Part shown: in pieces, positions 1 to 14,500 of the stretch | Numbering within the stretch: position 1 is the first letter of the stretch | How the letters are laid out: each line of letters opens with the position of its first letter | Assembly: GCA_932294295.1 (NCBI GenBank) | Contig: OW028584.1 | Location: forward strand, 23,681,138 to 23,745,137 | DNA: 64,000 nt | Direction: 5' to 3' | From: Alitta virens | Taxonomy: Eukaryota; Annelida; Polychaeta; Phyllodocida; Nereididae | Made by a program: the position numbers and the translations under genes | Notes under the pieces: generated by a model | What the model saw: only the letters and a program-made list of their open reading frames with translations | Told to the model about the DNA's origin: nothing | Databases searched by the model: none

Positions 1-3000
1 CAGTTTCTGTCAAACTACATACCATTCTGGAGTGATAGAGAATGCCTCCAATCATCGTAAAAGGAATTTATACAGCTGAGTCCAACGTTAATGACAGTGT
101 GGCTTCGTGACAGTGTACAGAAAAAAATATCCCCCCCCCCCTTTCCGACAAAAGAAACAAAAAGTAATAAGACACAAGAGATATAAGCACTGGTAAATGT
201 TAACATGCCTAGACTTGATTTCCATTAATTATATAAGCAAAAACTACATCATTATATTCAGTGCAGACCAAAAACGAGTCAATATTGGTTTATTTCATGC
301 CACATGGATCATTAATCATTTTTGCCATAAATATAGGGTTATGATACAGTACACATGTTTGGCTGGCAATTTTTGCCATGTAGTAAATATAGATAGTGGG
401 AAAAATACACAAAAATGTAGTGCGCTTCACTTACAAATTATAATATAGATGTTTTAATTTTCTTATAATATATTTATACGAAAATGAACATGAAGCTCAT
501 TAAATTTGGACGGAATTCTTGTTTTCAAGCATATACTTTTCAAACCGTTTTAGAATTTTTTTATCTCAATGATTATACTGCTATTCCCAGGGACATATTA
601 CTTAATTCTGGCAAGAACTTCGGCCAAATATTCAGAGGTTACGAGAGAGACCTTATCAGTCTTTCTTATAACGAACATGTCAATAAGATGAAAGATTGCA
701 CTCTCCAGAGGCCTGACATGGGGTCTTGCCCGGTATAATTTGGACACAGACTCTGCCAAGTTCCAACAAAATTAAAAAAACTAATTGCCAGAAAATTCTA
801 CCAATTTCTGAAGAGTTTTGTATGAGCACAGAATTTCTAATAAGAATAATTTTACCCAAGCAGTGATAATTGCAAACGACTTCAGCCTTGTACATTTTGA
901 AGGGAAGGTAATTTCATGAAAATGTCTGACAGTGAAAAATGAAGTGTCTAAGGAAAAAGACTGGTTACCATAGAGATAGAACGGTGTGAATATAAGATTT
1001 TCATAGGCTTGTCAAACTATGAAAACATCACCAAAATCTTGAGAAAAATCTCAATTTCATCAAACAGAAAAAACATAACAAGACAATAAAAATATGAAGT
1101 TAATAAGATAAAGATAAAATATCAAATAACATGATAAAATTAACCTAAAATATTTTGGCTCGACAGTTAAAGCAGAGATAATATGTTATAGATAAAACTG
1201 ACTTGGAAAATTGTAATTAATTTTGGCGCCCTTTTGGCATGTGCCAATCATATGGGGCCAATATATATCTATCAATGGGGTTAGGGGTATGTCAATTAAT
1301 CCTATAAATAGCCTAATTTACCCTAGACAAGATTACAGGACAGTCGAAATGAAGAACTCAATGAGAAACCATGGTAACCACAGGTCAGTAAATTTATTAT
1401 TGAAAATTTAACGAAACAAACGTGTAATATCATTCGTGTAGTCATGTCAATTATTGCTACAGGTTTACGAAGAATTAATGCATGATATTTAGCTAAATTT
1501 CGTAAGATATTTAGGCCCTGACTGTTAGGAATTTTGGCTGGAGACGCGTTGGGAGTTACGTTCAGGCGCGCAAATAATACAACAGGTTTTTTTCACATTG
1601 ATTTGAACAAAATAGGAGATTTTTTTTAGCTCAAAGCACAGAGGTGAAAGCAACATATCCTGCGGGGTACAATTCAGAATATTTGCTTCTAGTTTAGTCA
1701 TGAATTAGAAATCTAGATGACTGAAAGCCAACACGCACCCAACCCAGCGAAATGGTTTTATTGCCCCCGCCATAAAAGTCGGCCGCGGCAGGGGCTGTAA
1801 ATATCCCCGATTTCAGTCAGTTATTGCTTCTAATTTCTCCAATTTCTCACTCCAAAAGAAATTACCCCTCTCAGTCGATGTCTAACCTTGGCGTGGACAG
1901 GTTGTTCTTTTTTACCTTTTCAATATTTGGACTCGAACAAAAGGATATCTTTTCGGCCAGACGTCAAAATATTTTGAATGATGCGTTTTCAACAAACGAT
2001 TTCACGGCACCCGTCGAACTTAAGGCAACAATATCACCACCCTGGCTTTGACTGGTCATATCGAGCCGATCTGTATCAATAATCATTACGTAACATTCAT
2101 ATTTGGAGGATTTTACCACTATTTCAATACGCTAAAATAAGGTAAGATTCTTTCAAAATTTGAGGCACAATTTCCAAATCTAACCCTACATGATTTCGTG
2201 CGCACCAAAGGCACAGCTACATACAAATTTTATGAATAAATAAAGATGAACCATTTTTATTAATTACAAACACTTTCTAAACTTTTAATGGTGACAGAAT
2301 CCAGCGTTCTTTTGACTGCCACGCTCAGACCTTGCGGGGTCAGACACGCCGCCATCTTGAATTTTCCTTGCCAAAAAACTAAAGCAGTATGTGGCCGTCT
2401 GGAAGGTTTCTTAGGCCTCAACACTTACATTTTCTGCCGTAGACTTGTCCCATGATGGGTCTTGTTAACGAAATTTGTCGAATTTGGTCGATAGGCTGAT
2501 GGTTACAGTCATATTTGAGGTTCAAAGCGCTTAAAAAACATCCAACAAAATGGCGACCGCTTCCAAAATGGCCTCCGGGCCAATTTCCCTCGCACCTCAG
2601 TCATGGCAGCAGACGACATCTCCTCTCCAATTTTTTAACGCTTTTGCCCCACGAAAAAGAACCACATTACGTAATACCCAATATCACGTGATCGATAACG
2701 AATGAAGCGTGGATGATGGCATGGCATCCGCCGGATGGTTACGTAACAGTTATCCGGTGGGAGCCAAAAAGGCGGGCGTTGGTAGCTAGCTGCGTGGTCC
2801 CGACAAAATGGAGACCGGCTGGGGCAGGGAGAAACATTTTACTCGTGACAAACAATAAATAACAGAAAATGGGACGGAGCAGGCTTGGAGGATAGCTAGG
2901 TAGACCGGCCCCCCAGCCCCCGTGGCCAATAGAACTTGAGGCCCGGCAGTTTACGTAGGAAATGACCAAGGGTTTGGAAAGATTTATTTCCCTAACCCCC

Positions 3001-6000
3001 CTGGCAGCCAATTCAATGAAGATATGGGGAAATCTCACAAATCTTCCTTACGCTGGGGCGCTCACCACTGCTAGCCGGGACTAGATCTATAGAGGCACCC
3101 CTGGGTGAAGTCTATGCACCCCCTTGCCCCCCTCTTTATCTATATCCCCCTTATGTCCGTTAATAAATCATGTAACTTTCAGAAAAACATCCTGGCCTAA
3201 ATCCTACTAGCCGTTACTACCTTCCCAGCAAATGCGCGCTCAATCATTAGCCTACCAGGGATAGCTCCTCATGAAAAAACATCAGCTCCGCATATATACA
3301 CTCTTTTAAATACAATTAACATTCTTTTTATATTTATTGCCTCCATAAAAAGGACAAAAAATGCAGAGAAAAATTGCCAACAGTTCTTGGAAATTTATTA
3401 GGCGATGTGTATAGCTTGTTTGCTAAATAAAAATGGTTAAATTTAGTCCGCATACGCTGGAATAAATTACCAAACAAAGCATAAAAATTGGTATTAAAAA
3501 TGTTATTTATGCACAGCAATTTATGGCTTCATATCAAAGATTTATTTTGCCGTATTTTAAGCTATATTTTGGCAGAATTTAGCGTCTATAATTCCCTAGA
3601 TTTACGATGAAAAAAATAATATCTTATTTTAATCCCAGAACGAAATTCAGAACGACATTTACAGCGAATAAACAATAGATAGATAGGTAAATTTTACTTA
3701 ACTGCAATTCATGCTGTAGTTAAAAATAATAAAGTCTCTTATTCATATTTTTTCCTTATTTTTCTGTCATTTATCAAAAGATTTTTGGAGTTTACTATTT
3801 TTGTTAAAAATTAATTTTGCTGCACATATTCAGTCTCTTGGAAGTCCGCGAACTATTCAACAAAATATTATTTATTACTCGTGAATTATTTACACCATTT
3901 TTTCCCTTTACAATCTGCACATAAATTGGTATTATATTGGGATAGGTCACATCTATATTTGCACTGTCACTGGATTAGGTGGCTTCAAAGGAATTATGAA
4001 AAATTGAAAATGTGAAATCAATAAAAATGAGTGCGTGGATTTGTATGTCAGATGACAGCAACAAAGGGGGCTACATACTAGTATGTATACAGTTGGGTCA
4101 TTAAACATTCGGACAAAACTATTGACTAGTTTTGTATTCTTGTGAATAATTTATGTGCGTTCGTCCCAAAATTAACTCCTTTATTCTTATATTTCCCCCT
4201 TTAAAAAAATGAAGGTAGAAAAAGTGCAGTAAATAGGTTAACAAAAAATAAATAAAAATCCTTGCAAAGAACTGATTCTTTAGAAATTATCAAAATACAC
4301 CACTACCTTCTAGGTTAATTTTTTTTTCTGAACGGAAAATTCTGTCATTTCATTAAGTAGGCAAAATATTACTGGAATTTCTCTAAAATTGTAAGATAAA
4401 TAAAAGTGAAAAATACTCAAAGCAATATATTTAGGAAAACTAATTCTGCAATTTTTACAAATATTCTCTTTTTTCTCATGCTTATTTTCAGCATTTTAAA
4501 ATGCCAATATTTTCCGTAATATTTGTGAAAATAGTTTCCAGTATTGACAAGCCAGCCATGCGACTGTTTTCAGTGATAAAGCAAGCGGAATTGACCGGCG
4601 ATTGATTTTTCAGGCTTAACACGGTTTCTGAATTACTGGATATTGCACATTAGAATTGTTATTGATCTGAAGAATATTTTCCTGACAGCGATATTTTCGT
4701 TAATATAAATCTAGTGTAGTCTGTCAACATTTAAAGCTATTCGTTCTACAGTAATTTAAAATTTTAACTCCATGACTTTGAATAGTGTCAACACAACATC
4801 AAATCTGATTGGCCTATATCTTAAGAAATATTAGCAGTTTTATATTTCTACCATATTCCTTAATTTCTACGGAGTTATTTCTTAGTTTACAATCCGCTTG
4901 ATGTCGCTAGCTTAGGCCTACTTTTTACACCGACTACAGTTTTTTGGACGAATTACGTCATGTTGCAGTGCGCAGGATTGTTGCGCAACGTCATGAATAT
5001 TTATGAGAAAAAAACATCTTGAGTGGCGCTCATAGAGCCAGCAGCATTCAGAGGCTGGCGACCAAGCAGTAAGGGTTGTTGCGGGATTGTGTCTAGATAA
5101 AACACTGAAATAACACTAAAATACAGCTACAATAAACTCTCAAACTGAATAAATAAAAAATAGATATTCCCATACCTTGTTAGTACTAAAATGAACTGTC
5201 ACTTTCCTGAAATCTTGGAGTCATACAGTGTATAAGAAGCTGAAAATGAAGGGCTTCCAAAATTTGTCGTTTCCAAGGTGCTGTATATAGTCTAGACAAC
5301 AGTATGCTCTAAAAGGGCAATAAACCAATTTAGTAGTCTATAACTGGGGGCACTATTTGTACCCCTGTCATAAAAACATTTACTGCCTTGGAAATATATT
5401 GCCGTCTATAAGTTAATGGAAGGGCATAAATTAAACAAGTTTGCATCTATCAGATTTTACCTGTCATAGGCGAATATAAATTTCTTACAATTTTGTTGTA
5501 CTTTTTGTGTTGGATCCTTTTCAAATAAAAGCACTCGGTGACTTGGACTTAATTGAATTTCCTCATGCCAATGGAAAAGATTACGCAAGTTTGGTAACAT
5601 TGCATAACCAGGCAGCATAATGCGAAGTAATGTCACCTAACTCGTTGTAATTCCACGTAACATTGTGGAACTAAATCGGTAATAAGATGTAATATTACGG
5701 CACCAAATGGCTCTCAATGGTTTGTGCACTAAATTTACACAATTAATTGAATTAGTTAATAGTTTTGCAGTGTAAACAAACTATATTGAAAGAAGAAGTA
5801 GGCCTACATTATTTCAATGCTATTTTGCAATTTGCGATGAACACACATAGTAGGACCTACAAAACTTGGATTTTACACAACAATTTTGACTTCTTTTTAA
5901 GAAAAGGTGACTTTAAATGTAAGAATTTAATATAATATAGAAATACATCGAAATTTACTCACAGGTAAATGTGTAGCTAGTTTACGCGTTGAAATTAAAC

Positions 6001-6590
6001 ATACTTAGCAGAAAGTGAAGTTAGTGGTATGCAGATTTCACGCACATTAGAATACAGAGCAATGCATAGATTTTAGATAGGACAAAAGTTCAAAGAAAGA
6101 ATAAGGGGTGCCTTCATTTGACGTTTGATTGATCTTGTATTGATGTCCAGCATTGTCCACCCTTCTGGGAGGGGGTAGGGGCAACGCGAGTCACCCCAGG
6201 CTCGTCTTATTGTGACCATGGCATCGTTAGCAACCGAGGATAGAAGATAAACACCAGCAGTTGCCATGGAAACCATCGTATTGAATGGTACACTGCAGTT
6301 GGGTGAACTCATAGTATCCAGAGCATGTAGGCATTGCATTGGCTATCTGATGGCCTGGCCACAAAAGGCTATGGTCAGTGTTTGTCCACTGTCCACTGAG
6401 TGTCCAGAGGGGCCCCATGATGGATTAGGGGGCTTCTGTCACCCCAAAAATTGAGAACCCTTCAGATTGGACAGTTTCAAGTAGACTGGCCAACCCAGAG
6501 TATATGGATCTCCCTTCTTGATCTCTGCATATTAAATTGCATCCCTGGGCTACAATGGGCTATGTGATCAAACATATACATCTACTTAAA
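1..6590. other. Gene-free AT-rich DNA
   Basis: No convincing gene. A more CpG-rich patch at about 2330-2860 holds a perfect YY1-type site GCCGCCATCTTG (2348-2359), AAAATGGCGACC (about 2548) and ATCACGTGAT (about 2685), so an unannotated promoter is possible. TAGGCCTA octamers occur at 4913 and 5799, and a 16-bp palindrome TACATACTAGTATGTA at 4072-4087. Open frames are below 100 codons with no domain. Confidence 0.6.
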
Positions 6591-6643
6591 ATTCTATTCT
6601 ATTTTATACTATTTTATTCTATTCTATTCTATTCTATTCTATT
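6591..6643. repeat. Interrupted ATTCT pentanucleotide microsatellite
   Basis: About ten TTCTA units with short interruptions (TTTTA, ACTA). Confidence 0.8.
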
Positions 6644-8056
6644 GTTGATCAAATGTCATATAATGTACACCAATCTAATAGACTCCATGTTGTTTTTTCA
6701 TTGAGTTGCCACATTTTTGCCCAAAATTTCCCCCATGCCACAAAATTGTGTCGTTAGCCCCCTGGTCTATTTTTATCTGAAATATCTGACTGACTTTCTT
6801 GCCTTCTTTTGAGTTCACAGGAGAGTTCCACTTCCTCTTAGACTTCATTAAACCAAAAGGAAGTTCCATTGCCCTTCTTGACATCCCATCAGTCATTGCG
6901 CGGCCATTGTTTGGTCACGTGACGTTTGTTAGGACTTTGCAGCCTCTGCACTGTGTCCAATTATTTTTGCAACATGTTTAAGATACCTTCCACTCATGTC
7001 TTTATTTGATCTTATAAGGGGCATGATAATGAGACATAATATATAAAATTCTAATTCATTTATTAATCTAAATAAGATCTACTTATAGGTTAATGAATTG
7101 ACGTTTTAAAAAATACTTTTGGATTTTGTTAAAAGGAATCTTCCCAGCTGAGTTTCAGGGGTCAGCACTGATCACTTCTTTACCATTCATAGACAAGTTG
7201 TGTGGAATTTCACCCAGCTGCACTTACTTGTTAATTAGTTATTTAATTTAAAAATGTAGACGTTGTTGCAGTTTCGGCTCGAATCTTAAGCTAATATTTC
7301 ATTGCCTTATTAGAGGTAATTCAAGAGTCATAAAGTGGTTAGAGTAATGGGCAATAGAGCGAAATGTCCCTCCCTCAACACCCTTTCCCATATACATGTA
7401 TGTATGTATTCTGCCTCTAATGGCCTCCATAGAGGGGTTTTTATGACTTGGGTGTTTCAGCCATTAATCCCCAGATACATATTGTATTGACCACAATTCT
7501 GATAACATCAGAAAACAACATATAAAATAAATAATTGGCCATAATGACCTTGAAAATACTGCAAATTAAGTCTCTTAATTTCTCACACTTCAACTAAATC
7601 TAGAAAAAACAAATTGCAAATACACTGTACCTATGTAAGTTTAAAATGTTGTAACAATACTTAGGGAAGATTTTTTTTAGCCCAATTTGTGGTCTCGCTA
7701 ATAGACTTGACAGATTCTGGTCCGCAAGATCCAAATTGACAGCTTAGGAACGACCTGGTAATCATGTGATTGATGGCATATATCAGGCGAGTGACACAGT
7801 GACCTAGTTTGTAAGTAGGTCACCAGAATCGACCCCAATCTTGCACGTGGGCCAGTTCATTAGGGCCTTTCATTGAGACGTTCTGGCTGTTGCTAAGAAA
7901 TCGATAAATCTCTCACAAAACAAGCCTTAAACTAGGTCAATTCGACCACTTGGGGAAGGAGGGGGAGGGGTTGTTTTCGAAAGAGGTGCAGATTTCCCAA
8001 GTCAATAGGTTGGAATAAATCCACCAGTTGAAAAGGGTAACTTCTTGGGAGTGGTA

Positions 8057-8103
8057 GTATAACCATGGAGACAAGAGTAGTACTCTTGTCTCCATGGTAT
8101 AAC
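8057..8103. mobile_element. Palindromic mini-insertion, CATGGAG family, copy 1
   Basis: A 33-bp palindrome (8064-8096; arms CATGGAGACAAGAGTA and its exact complement, one central base) lies between two copies of GTATAAC (8057-8063 and 8097-8103). The direct repeat looks like a target-site duplication. Confidence 0.6.
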
Positions 8104-8837
8104 CTTGGATACATAGATATATAGGGACTATAGGTATAACCTTTGCTATAGTATCCCATAAAATGCTTCCTTTTTGGTGATTTCCATCACATTGTATTAG
8201 CATTTAATTGAAACCAAACCATTCCATGCAGGACTTGTGTTTTAAGAGCCTAGCCTTAACTTTCTGAACATCATCATTTCTTCATTGGGAGATTATCATT
8301 TTTGCCCCAAACATGGGAATATTCATCTACCCCCCTAACCCCCTTGTGAGCGAAAGGGGGGGGGGGGTTAATCTTGGGTCACATGACAGAGAAAAAGACA
8401 TCACGTGACCTCATCACGTGGCCAGATGTCTTGGCATGATGAACTTCAAATAATACATCACGAGGATTGGGGACTTAACTGGGCAACTCTGATCATAGTT
8501 GAATCTGTATTCTGAGGGGCTCTTCTGGCCAAGGTTCAACTCAAATCCCAAGATCAATACCACAATATTGGGGGGTTCAAATTCGATTTGGGGTGGAGGG
8601 GAGGTGAGTGAACCCCTGTATCTAACCCCCTGGCCATTTTGACGTGCATTGATGGATGGCACAAGGCCCTAGCAGCTGCAGCTATAAGAGCTTGCTATCT
8701 ATTTGTATATCTGTGTGCCTGTCCATCCTATATCTAACTCCATAATCTTGTATTCTTTATAAATTATTTTCATAATAATGATCATTGTCGTAAGTTCTTT
8801 GAAGTATGGCAATGTTCAATGTCTCAATTCTACGATC

Positions 8838-8885
8838 AGCTGCCAGAGGCAGACGTAATGATCAGATGATGAGAAGATTAGGCTG
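8838..8885 (+). repeat. Dispersed repeat, AGACGTAATGATGAGATGA family
   Basis: Copy containing CAGCTGCCAGAGGCAGACG then TAATGATCAGATGATGAG. Shares this core with 29.7, 61.2 and 62.2 kb copies and with weaker ones listed separately. Confidence 0.5.
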
Positions 8886-9080
8886 CTTCCAAGGAGTCCT
8901 CACTATATTACTGTACACATTTACCCCGAGGGGTGGGGTCTTTTACCTGCCTCTGTATTAACACCGAGCACAAGGATATGAGGAAATAAAGAAAGTATGA
9001 TATGGAAAGAAACGAATATGACATTTGCAGAACTATTCTAGTTAATGCAAGAAATATCCTGTATGACGTTTACTCTATCA

Positions 9081-9103
9081 TGTCATCATGACGTTTGCCT
9101 CTT
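9081..9103 (-). repeat. Dispersed repeat, GACGTAATGATGAGATGA family, partial
   Basis: Minus-strand AAGAGGCAAACGTCATGATG followed by ACA, a short diverged copy of the core, 200 bp from another copy in the opposite orientation. Confidence 0.35.
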
Positions 9104-11279
9104 AAACTGTCCATAATATTTGGTACATCAGACAAACAGATGATAATGACCTGAAGTACTAAAAGCCAGATTGTGATTTTCAGGAGTTGGGATTCTGTTA
9201 TTTGTCAGCTTTGAAGCTTAAGGGTTGTAGTTATTTAATTGACTTTATTTGGTTTTACCGGTTTGTACACAGTGATCTGGGAAATTTCTTTGCTTTTTAA
9301 AACTTGTGGGATCAAAACTGAATCAATCAATGTGTCCTGTAGAAGCAGAACGATTAAGGAATGGAAAAGAACAGATTTGATTGTCTCAACTTGGGAACTT
9401 TGTCTTTTTTGTCTTTCCTTTTTTCTTTATTTCAGCAGAAAGCGAGTTAGGGCTGGAGTTAAAGGGGGTCAAAATGTCAGAGGGCCCTTGGGCTCTGTGT
9501 GCTGTGTCTTCTCAATAACCAATACATCACAGCTGCCAATAGTCCTGACTCCGAAGTTATATGTACTTGAAGCTCTTGACTCAAACGGTGCTAGTGAAAC
9601 TCTTGCATTTATATAGCTTATGAAATATTGTATTCGTGTAATAAAAATTAGAATGGCTTAATGTTACTTTTAGCTTCTAGGTTTATTGGCCAGTAAATTA
9701 CACACAAAAAAAAGAAAAAAAAAAAAGAATTAGCACCAATAACAGACGTCTCAAATTTGCGCTGATAATAAGTTTTGGTTTTGCAGACTTTGAGAACAGT
9801 TCAAATTGAAGACGTATATAGTACTACTGTATACATCTGGACAGTACTATGACCACATGGTCGTGAACATCATTGCCAATTGCCATAACAGGAATATTGG
9901 TTCATTTTTTTTTGCTGCATGCAGAGAAAATTTGACTGCCTTTTGGGCAATTCTGAGCTGTGTGAGATTTGGGGATTTAGCCTACTCTAAATTCCTGCGC
10001 AATCCAGGATAAGTGAGCGACCGAATCACTGCCCTGTCCCCTTCCGCCTGGCAGCATTTTGCCATCTGCAGGCAAATAGGGCCATAAGTTACCCCCAAAA
10101 ACAGGGTGACCCCAGCCATGCTTGCTGTCAGGGGGTTGATTCAGTGACGTCTGTGCTGGGCTACTTTCTTTTTGCCAATTTATCTTGGGGTACTTAGGAA
10201 TATCTTGCTTTTTTTGCCCTTTTCTATTTGATTTATCAACAAAACTAGGCAATATTTCATTTGTTAAAAGAAATACGACAATTTTTCAATGAAATATTTC
10301 CAACATTTCAGTCAAATTTTCTTCCAATTTTCCAATGTCGTCTGCTAGTGTCCGTCCCAACGACGCACTAGTTCTGCTCTTATCCGTTAAAGGCAGTGGC
10401 GCTGCAGTACAGCGACAACAACAGTTATGTAATAGCGCTTGCAGCGGAGAGCAGGACACTGACAGTCGCATCTAGCGGAATTTGGAGGTGATAAAATCCA
10501 GATAAGATAATAAAATTATACCTTCAACATAGGGTATACATAAACACTCACAATAGATCAGAAATACATGTCAATAATATTTCTTCCCATACAATATTTG
10601 GCAAAGCTAGCCCATCAGAGCATGGAGTATTTGATCGATTAGTATGTTCGATACATCACTTTGATTGACAGCTGAAATCGATAAATCAACCCCTCAAGAT
10701 CTGTAAGCAGCTGTAATTAGGAGGTGCCAAGATTTTTTCCTCGCATTATAGCTATAGCTTCGGGGAATGTTTTGGCCATGATTCCGTGCTTGGCAAGCCC
10801 AACTCTTTATTCTCTGGTTCCCAGAAATGCCTGGAAATACTTCCCAGGAAAAGCCAACACCATCACGTTAATCTCTCATTGCCCGGAATCAAGAGTAACA
10901 CGGGCGCCAGGTTTTGTGTTAAACTCACTTAAAAACCAGAAAAGGTTAACATTCTAGTGAACAGGTGTTTTCACTGTAATTATTCAGACAGGTAGACTTC
11001 CACACACCATCTAGCGATAGGGGCAAAAAAACAGAAAACAAAGAAAAATGGAAAAAAAATATCTGCTATAGAGTCCAATACTCTATTTTTAGATGGCAGA
11101 ATTCAATGAATACATTATGGCAACACTTACAATTTTTTTTGTAAAGTTTGTAGCCATTTTGATTAATCATCTATAGAAGAGATATTTTATTTAAGAGTAG
11201 AATTGTTTCCCCCATAAGCTTAGCACTGCCAACTGGTCAGGGGTAGGCGGGGCTGGGGGCGCAGTTGGCCTGTCTGCAG

Positions 11280-11292
11280 GGGTCAAAGGTCA
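11280..11292 (+). promoter_or_regulatory. DR1-type motif
   Basis: GGGTCA-a-AGGTCA, one mismatch from a perfect DR1, in a locally G-rich patch just before the 11.4 kb microsatellite. Confidence 0.3.
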
Positions 11293-11408
11293 GGGGTGTT
11301 TGAAGTGCATTCATGCATGACGCTACATGATGGATGTATCACTGGAGCATGGCAGATGATGTGCATGCTATGCTGCTGCTGCTGCTGCAGAGAGCATTGA
11401 AGGCAATG

Positions 11409-11486
11409 CTCTTTCTTTCTTTCTACCTTTCTTTCTTTCTTTCTTTCTTTCTACCTTTCTTTCTTTCTACCTTACTTCCTACCTAC

Positions 11487-11565
<79 letters not shown>

Positions 11566-11590
11566 CCTATCTATCAATCTATCTATCTAA
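11409..11590. repeat. TTTC then CTAT tetranucleotide microsatellite
   Basis: About 70 bp of TTTC units with ACC interruptions, followed by roughly 100 bp of almost perfect CTAT. The open frame through it is low-complexity and not a gene. Confidence 0.95.
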
Positions 11591-14500
11591 ATGACTTTTC
11601 CTGTATCCTGGGTCTGGGTCATTTACTGCCTTAAGATCTGGGGCGCCTTAAATTCTTAATTAGTCAAGTTAAGAGACCATGCAACTTAATTGTTTAACAA
11701 TCATAAAATAAACTAGACATTCCATTAATAAAGAACTGTTCATCTTTTAACATTATCATATATGATGCGTGGACAAATTATTAAAAAAAAAAGAATTAAA
11801 TACGAAATTTCTATAATTTCAATATTTCATCACACATCAATAAAATATTACAGCTGTCACGATGGACTGCGCATTGTTCAATATACTGATAAAAAATGCT
11901 GTGGAATTATTAAATATTTATAATGGCCTTTAATAAATATAACAATGCTTTCTGTTCAAACATACATCAATACAGAGGCCTGTGCACTGATGCAAATTTC
12001 CACAAAGATGCAAGTTGTCCTCATATGACCTCTGGAAGGGTCACTTATGCTTTGACGGGGTTGATTAGACTGTGGGTGGGGTTACTAGGGTATTATGCAG
12101 GGTGTCATAACCCCTGTTAGCCCACCCTATATCTCTTTTAGAACAATATGCTGTCATGACAGACCTGTCACCCCTTTTTAGTATCAAATGGGCAGTGGAT
12201 AGGCTGACCAACAATGGTCGTTACATGGTCAATTAGAATCAATTGCTGGACCATCTAAGCCATATTTTACATGTTCAGTGGTCAGTTAAGATTCAGCCCT
12301 ACATATAAATTGATATAGGCCTACTACATGTAGATATGTATGTATATATGTACTGATACAAATGTTTATACATTGTAATATAATTAATTTTTCAATTGAC
12401 AATGGCTTGTAAATACTACTTCTTTTTACCATGCTAAGATATAAAAATGAAAATAATACACGAATGATATGAATTGTTATATAAAAAAATTGTAATATAT
12501 TATTATTTAATTAAAGCGAAAAATATACCAATTAAATCATGATCATAATGTTATCTTATCCATCTAGTTAGTCACATACCACACAAATATTCATCGATTT
12601 TATTTTAAAATATTATTTGATAATCTATCCAAATTGTGCCAATGTAAAATGTATGGCTTCTAATGAGTGTTAATACATTTAGAAGTTCTTGTAATAGACT
12701 GAGTACGGACAAAAAATTGACTCATAACGTATATGTCATCACTATAAAGTACGATGTCAAGGGAGTCAAAAGTAACAACCATCCATTGTTCATGCTGTCA
12801 CGTGGTCAATTGTTTAGCTGTCATAAATCAGACAGGGTACAGTTCAAATGCCAAAACCATGCAGGAAATTTAGGTGGACGGTCCTATGTACTTTAATATG
12901 TAACTCAATTGCACTAGAAGCTGTATTACGTTTAACAACCAAACTTTTAAAATGAGATTAACATTTTTTTTCTTAATGTATTTAACAAGAGAAAAACCAA
13001 AATGAACATGGCTGTTTTGCAGCTGAGCCATTAAAAATTACAAGATGATAAAATATATTTAAAAAAGCTAAAATGTCAGATAATGGTTTATACGCGAACT
13101 GTATCTTTTTTTATCTGGTTTCTCTTTCAAAAATAATCAAGAAGAAATAAGTATCATCATACTTGTTAACTAGTGACTTTTCCCTAATCTACCTAGTATA
13201 ACTACGGACACTTGAGAAAGACACATGCTTGATCAGCTAGTGTTGAGCGTACATTAAAATTGCATAGTAAAACTCCAACAAACAAACTTATATGATAAAT
13301 ACCCTGAAATAAAGTTTCTATCAAAATTTATATCTGCTTGAAGTTCTAAAATAATTTAATCAACCACTAATGATTTCCACCAGATTTTCCCATAGGATTT
13401 GGATCATGTCAAAATTTAAGGTTTCAATTTGAAGTTTTCTGTGTTTGAAAATTATGCTTAATTATTAATGACAATTCTGAATGAAATTGAGTTTACTTCA
13501 TTCTAATATTAATGCCCTGTCTGGTTGAGAGATCATTTATTTTCTTTAAGAATAATGAAATATTTCCATTTTGCAAAAATCAAGTTAAATTGCTCCTGCG
13601 TGTAATCTGTTGAAATTACAAAAAAAAAAAATATATAAATTTTCTTTTACTGCAAGATTCTGTTCTCAATATATTATTGATTACATAATGAACCCATAAA
13701 AATAATATGCCATCTTTGATCATAAAATATTTAGGCTATGATCATAATATTATAACTGTTGTCTGATCATCAATGTTTCAAAGCTTTATATCTATGTATC
13801 TTTGTATATTTGTATTCAAGATATTATATCTAATAATAAAAAACAATTGAGTGTATGTCATGTGATATGATTACATTTTGTATTATGACATCACAACTGA
13901 TGTTATCTGATTGGAAAGACCTTTTTATGAGTCAGCGAAATATGAAAGCAATCTCCACGCCAATTTTCCTTGCGAGGGAGAAATCAAAAGATGCCATTGT
14001 TAAACGTCACTTTGGATATCATGGTTATTTGTCATTGGGTGAAATCTTGTTAATAAGCTGCCCCACCCAAGCAGTTTGTGTGGGCAATCAGGGTGAAAAG
14101 GATTGAAAAGAACGTCTAGTTCCGTTTACAAAAACCCATGCATGCCACCCAAAGAGACTCGGATGATGTGATTTTCAAAAACGGAGTCATGAAAAGAGAG
14201 AAGGCTTCTCCACGTGCGTTTCACGCGCCGTCACAGCCATTAATTACGTCACAATAACAAAAGACACAATGTCCTCATTTGCATAAGGTTGACAAACACA
14301 TGTATTAGGCGCCATTACGCCACAGTGGCTCCATCTGTGAATAGAAATGACAAGTAAAACTGCTGGCGTTACGTAGTTACAACAGGGCAACCCTTAGAAA
14401 GGGGTGTAGAAGCCCTTCAGAAGCGAGGGTTGGGGTGAGAAAGACTCAAAAGAGTCAAGGGCACCCCTTTACACTCGTCTCACCCCCACAAAACGTGACT

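Larger units (their letters stand above)
6644..11408. other. Gene-free DNA with scattered repeats
   Basis: Apart from the listed repeats I see an X-box motif GTTGCCATGGAAAC at about 6261 just before it, a G13 run near 8356, two CACGTG E-boxes at about 8403-8421 and poly(A)-rich DNA at 9702-9729. A 125-codon frame at 9239-9616 has no recognisable domain. Confidence 0.55.

Noticed and set aside
4072..4087. Perfect 16-bp palindrome TACATACTAGTATGTA
   Set aside because: No flanking direct repeat and different ends; not part of the mini-insertion set.
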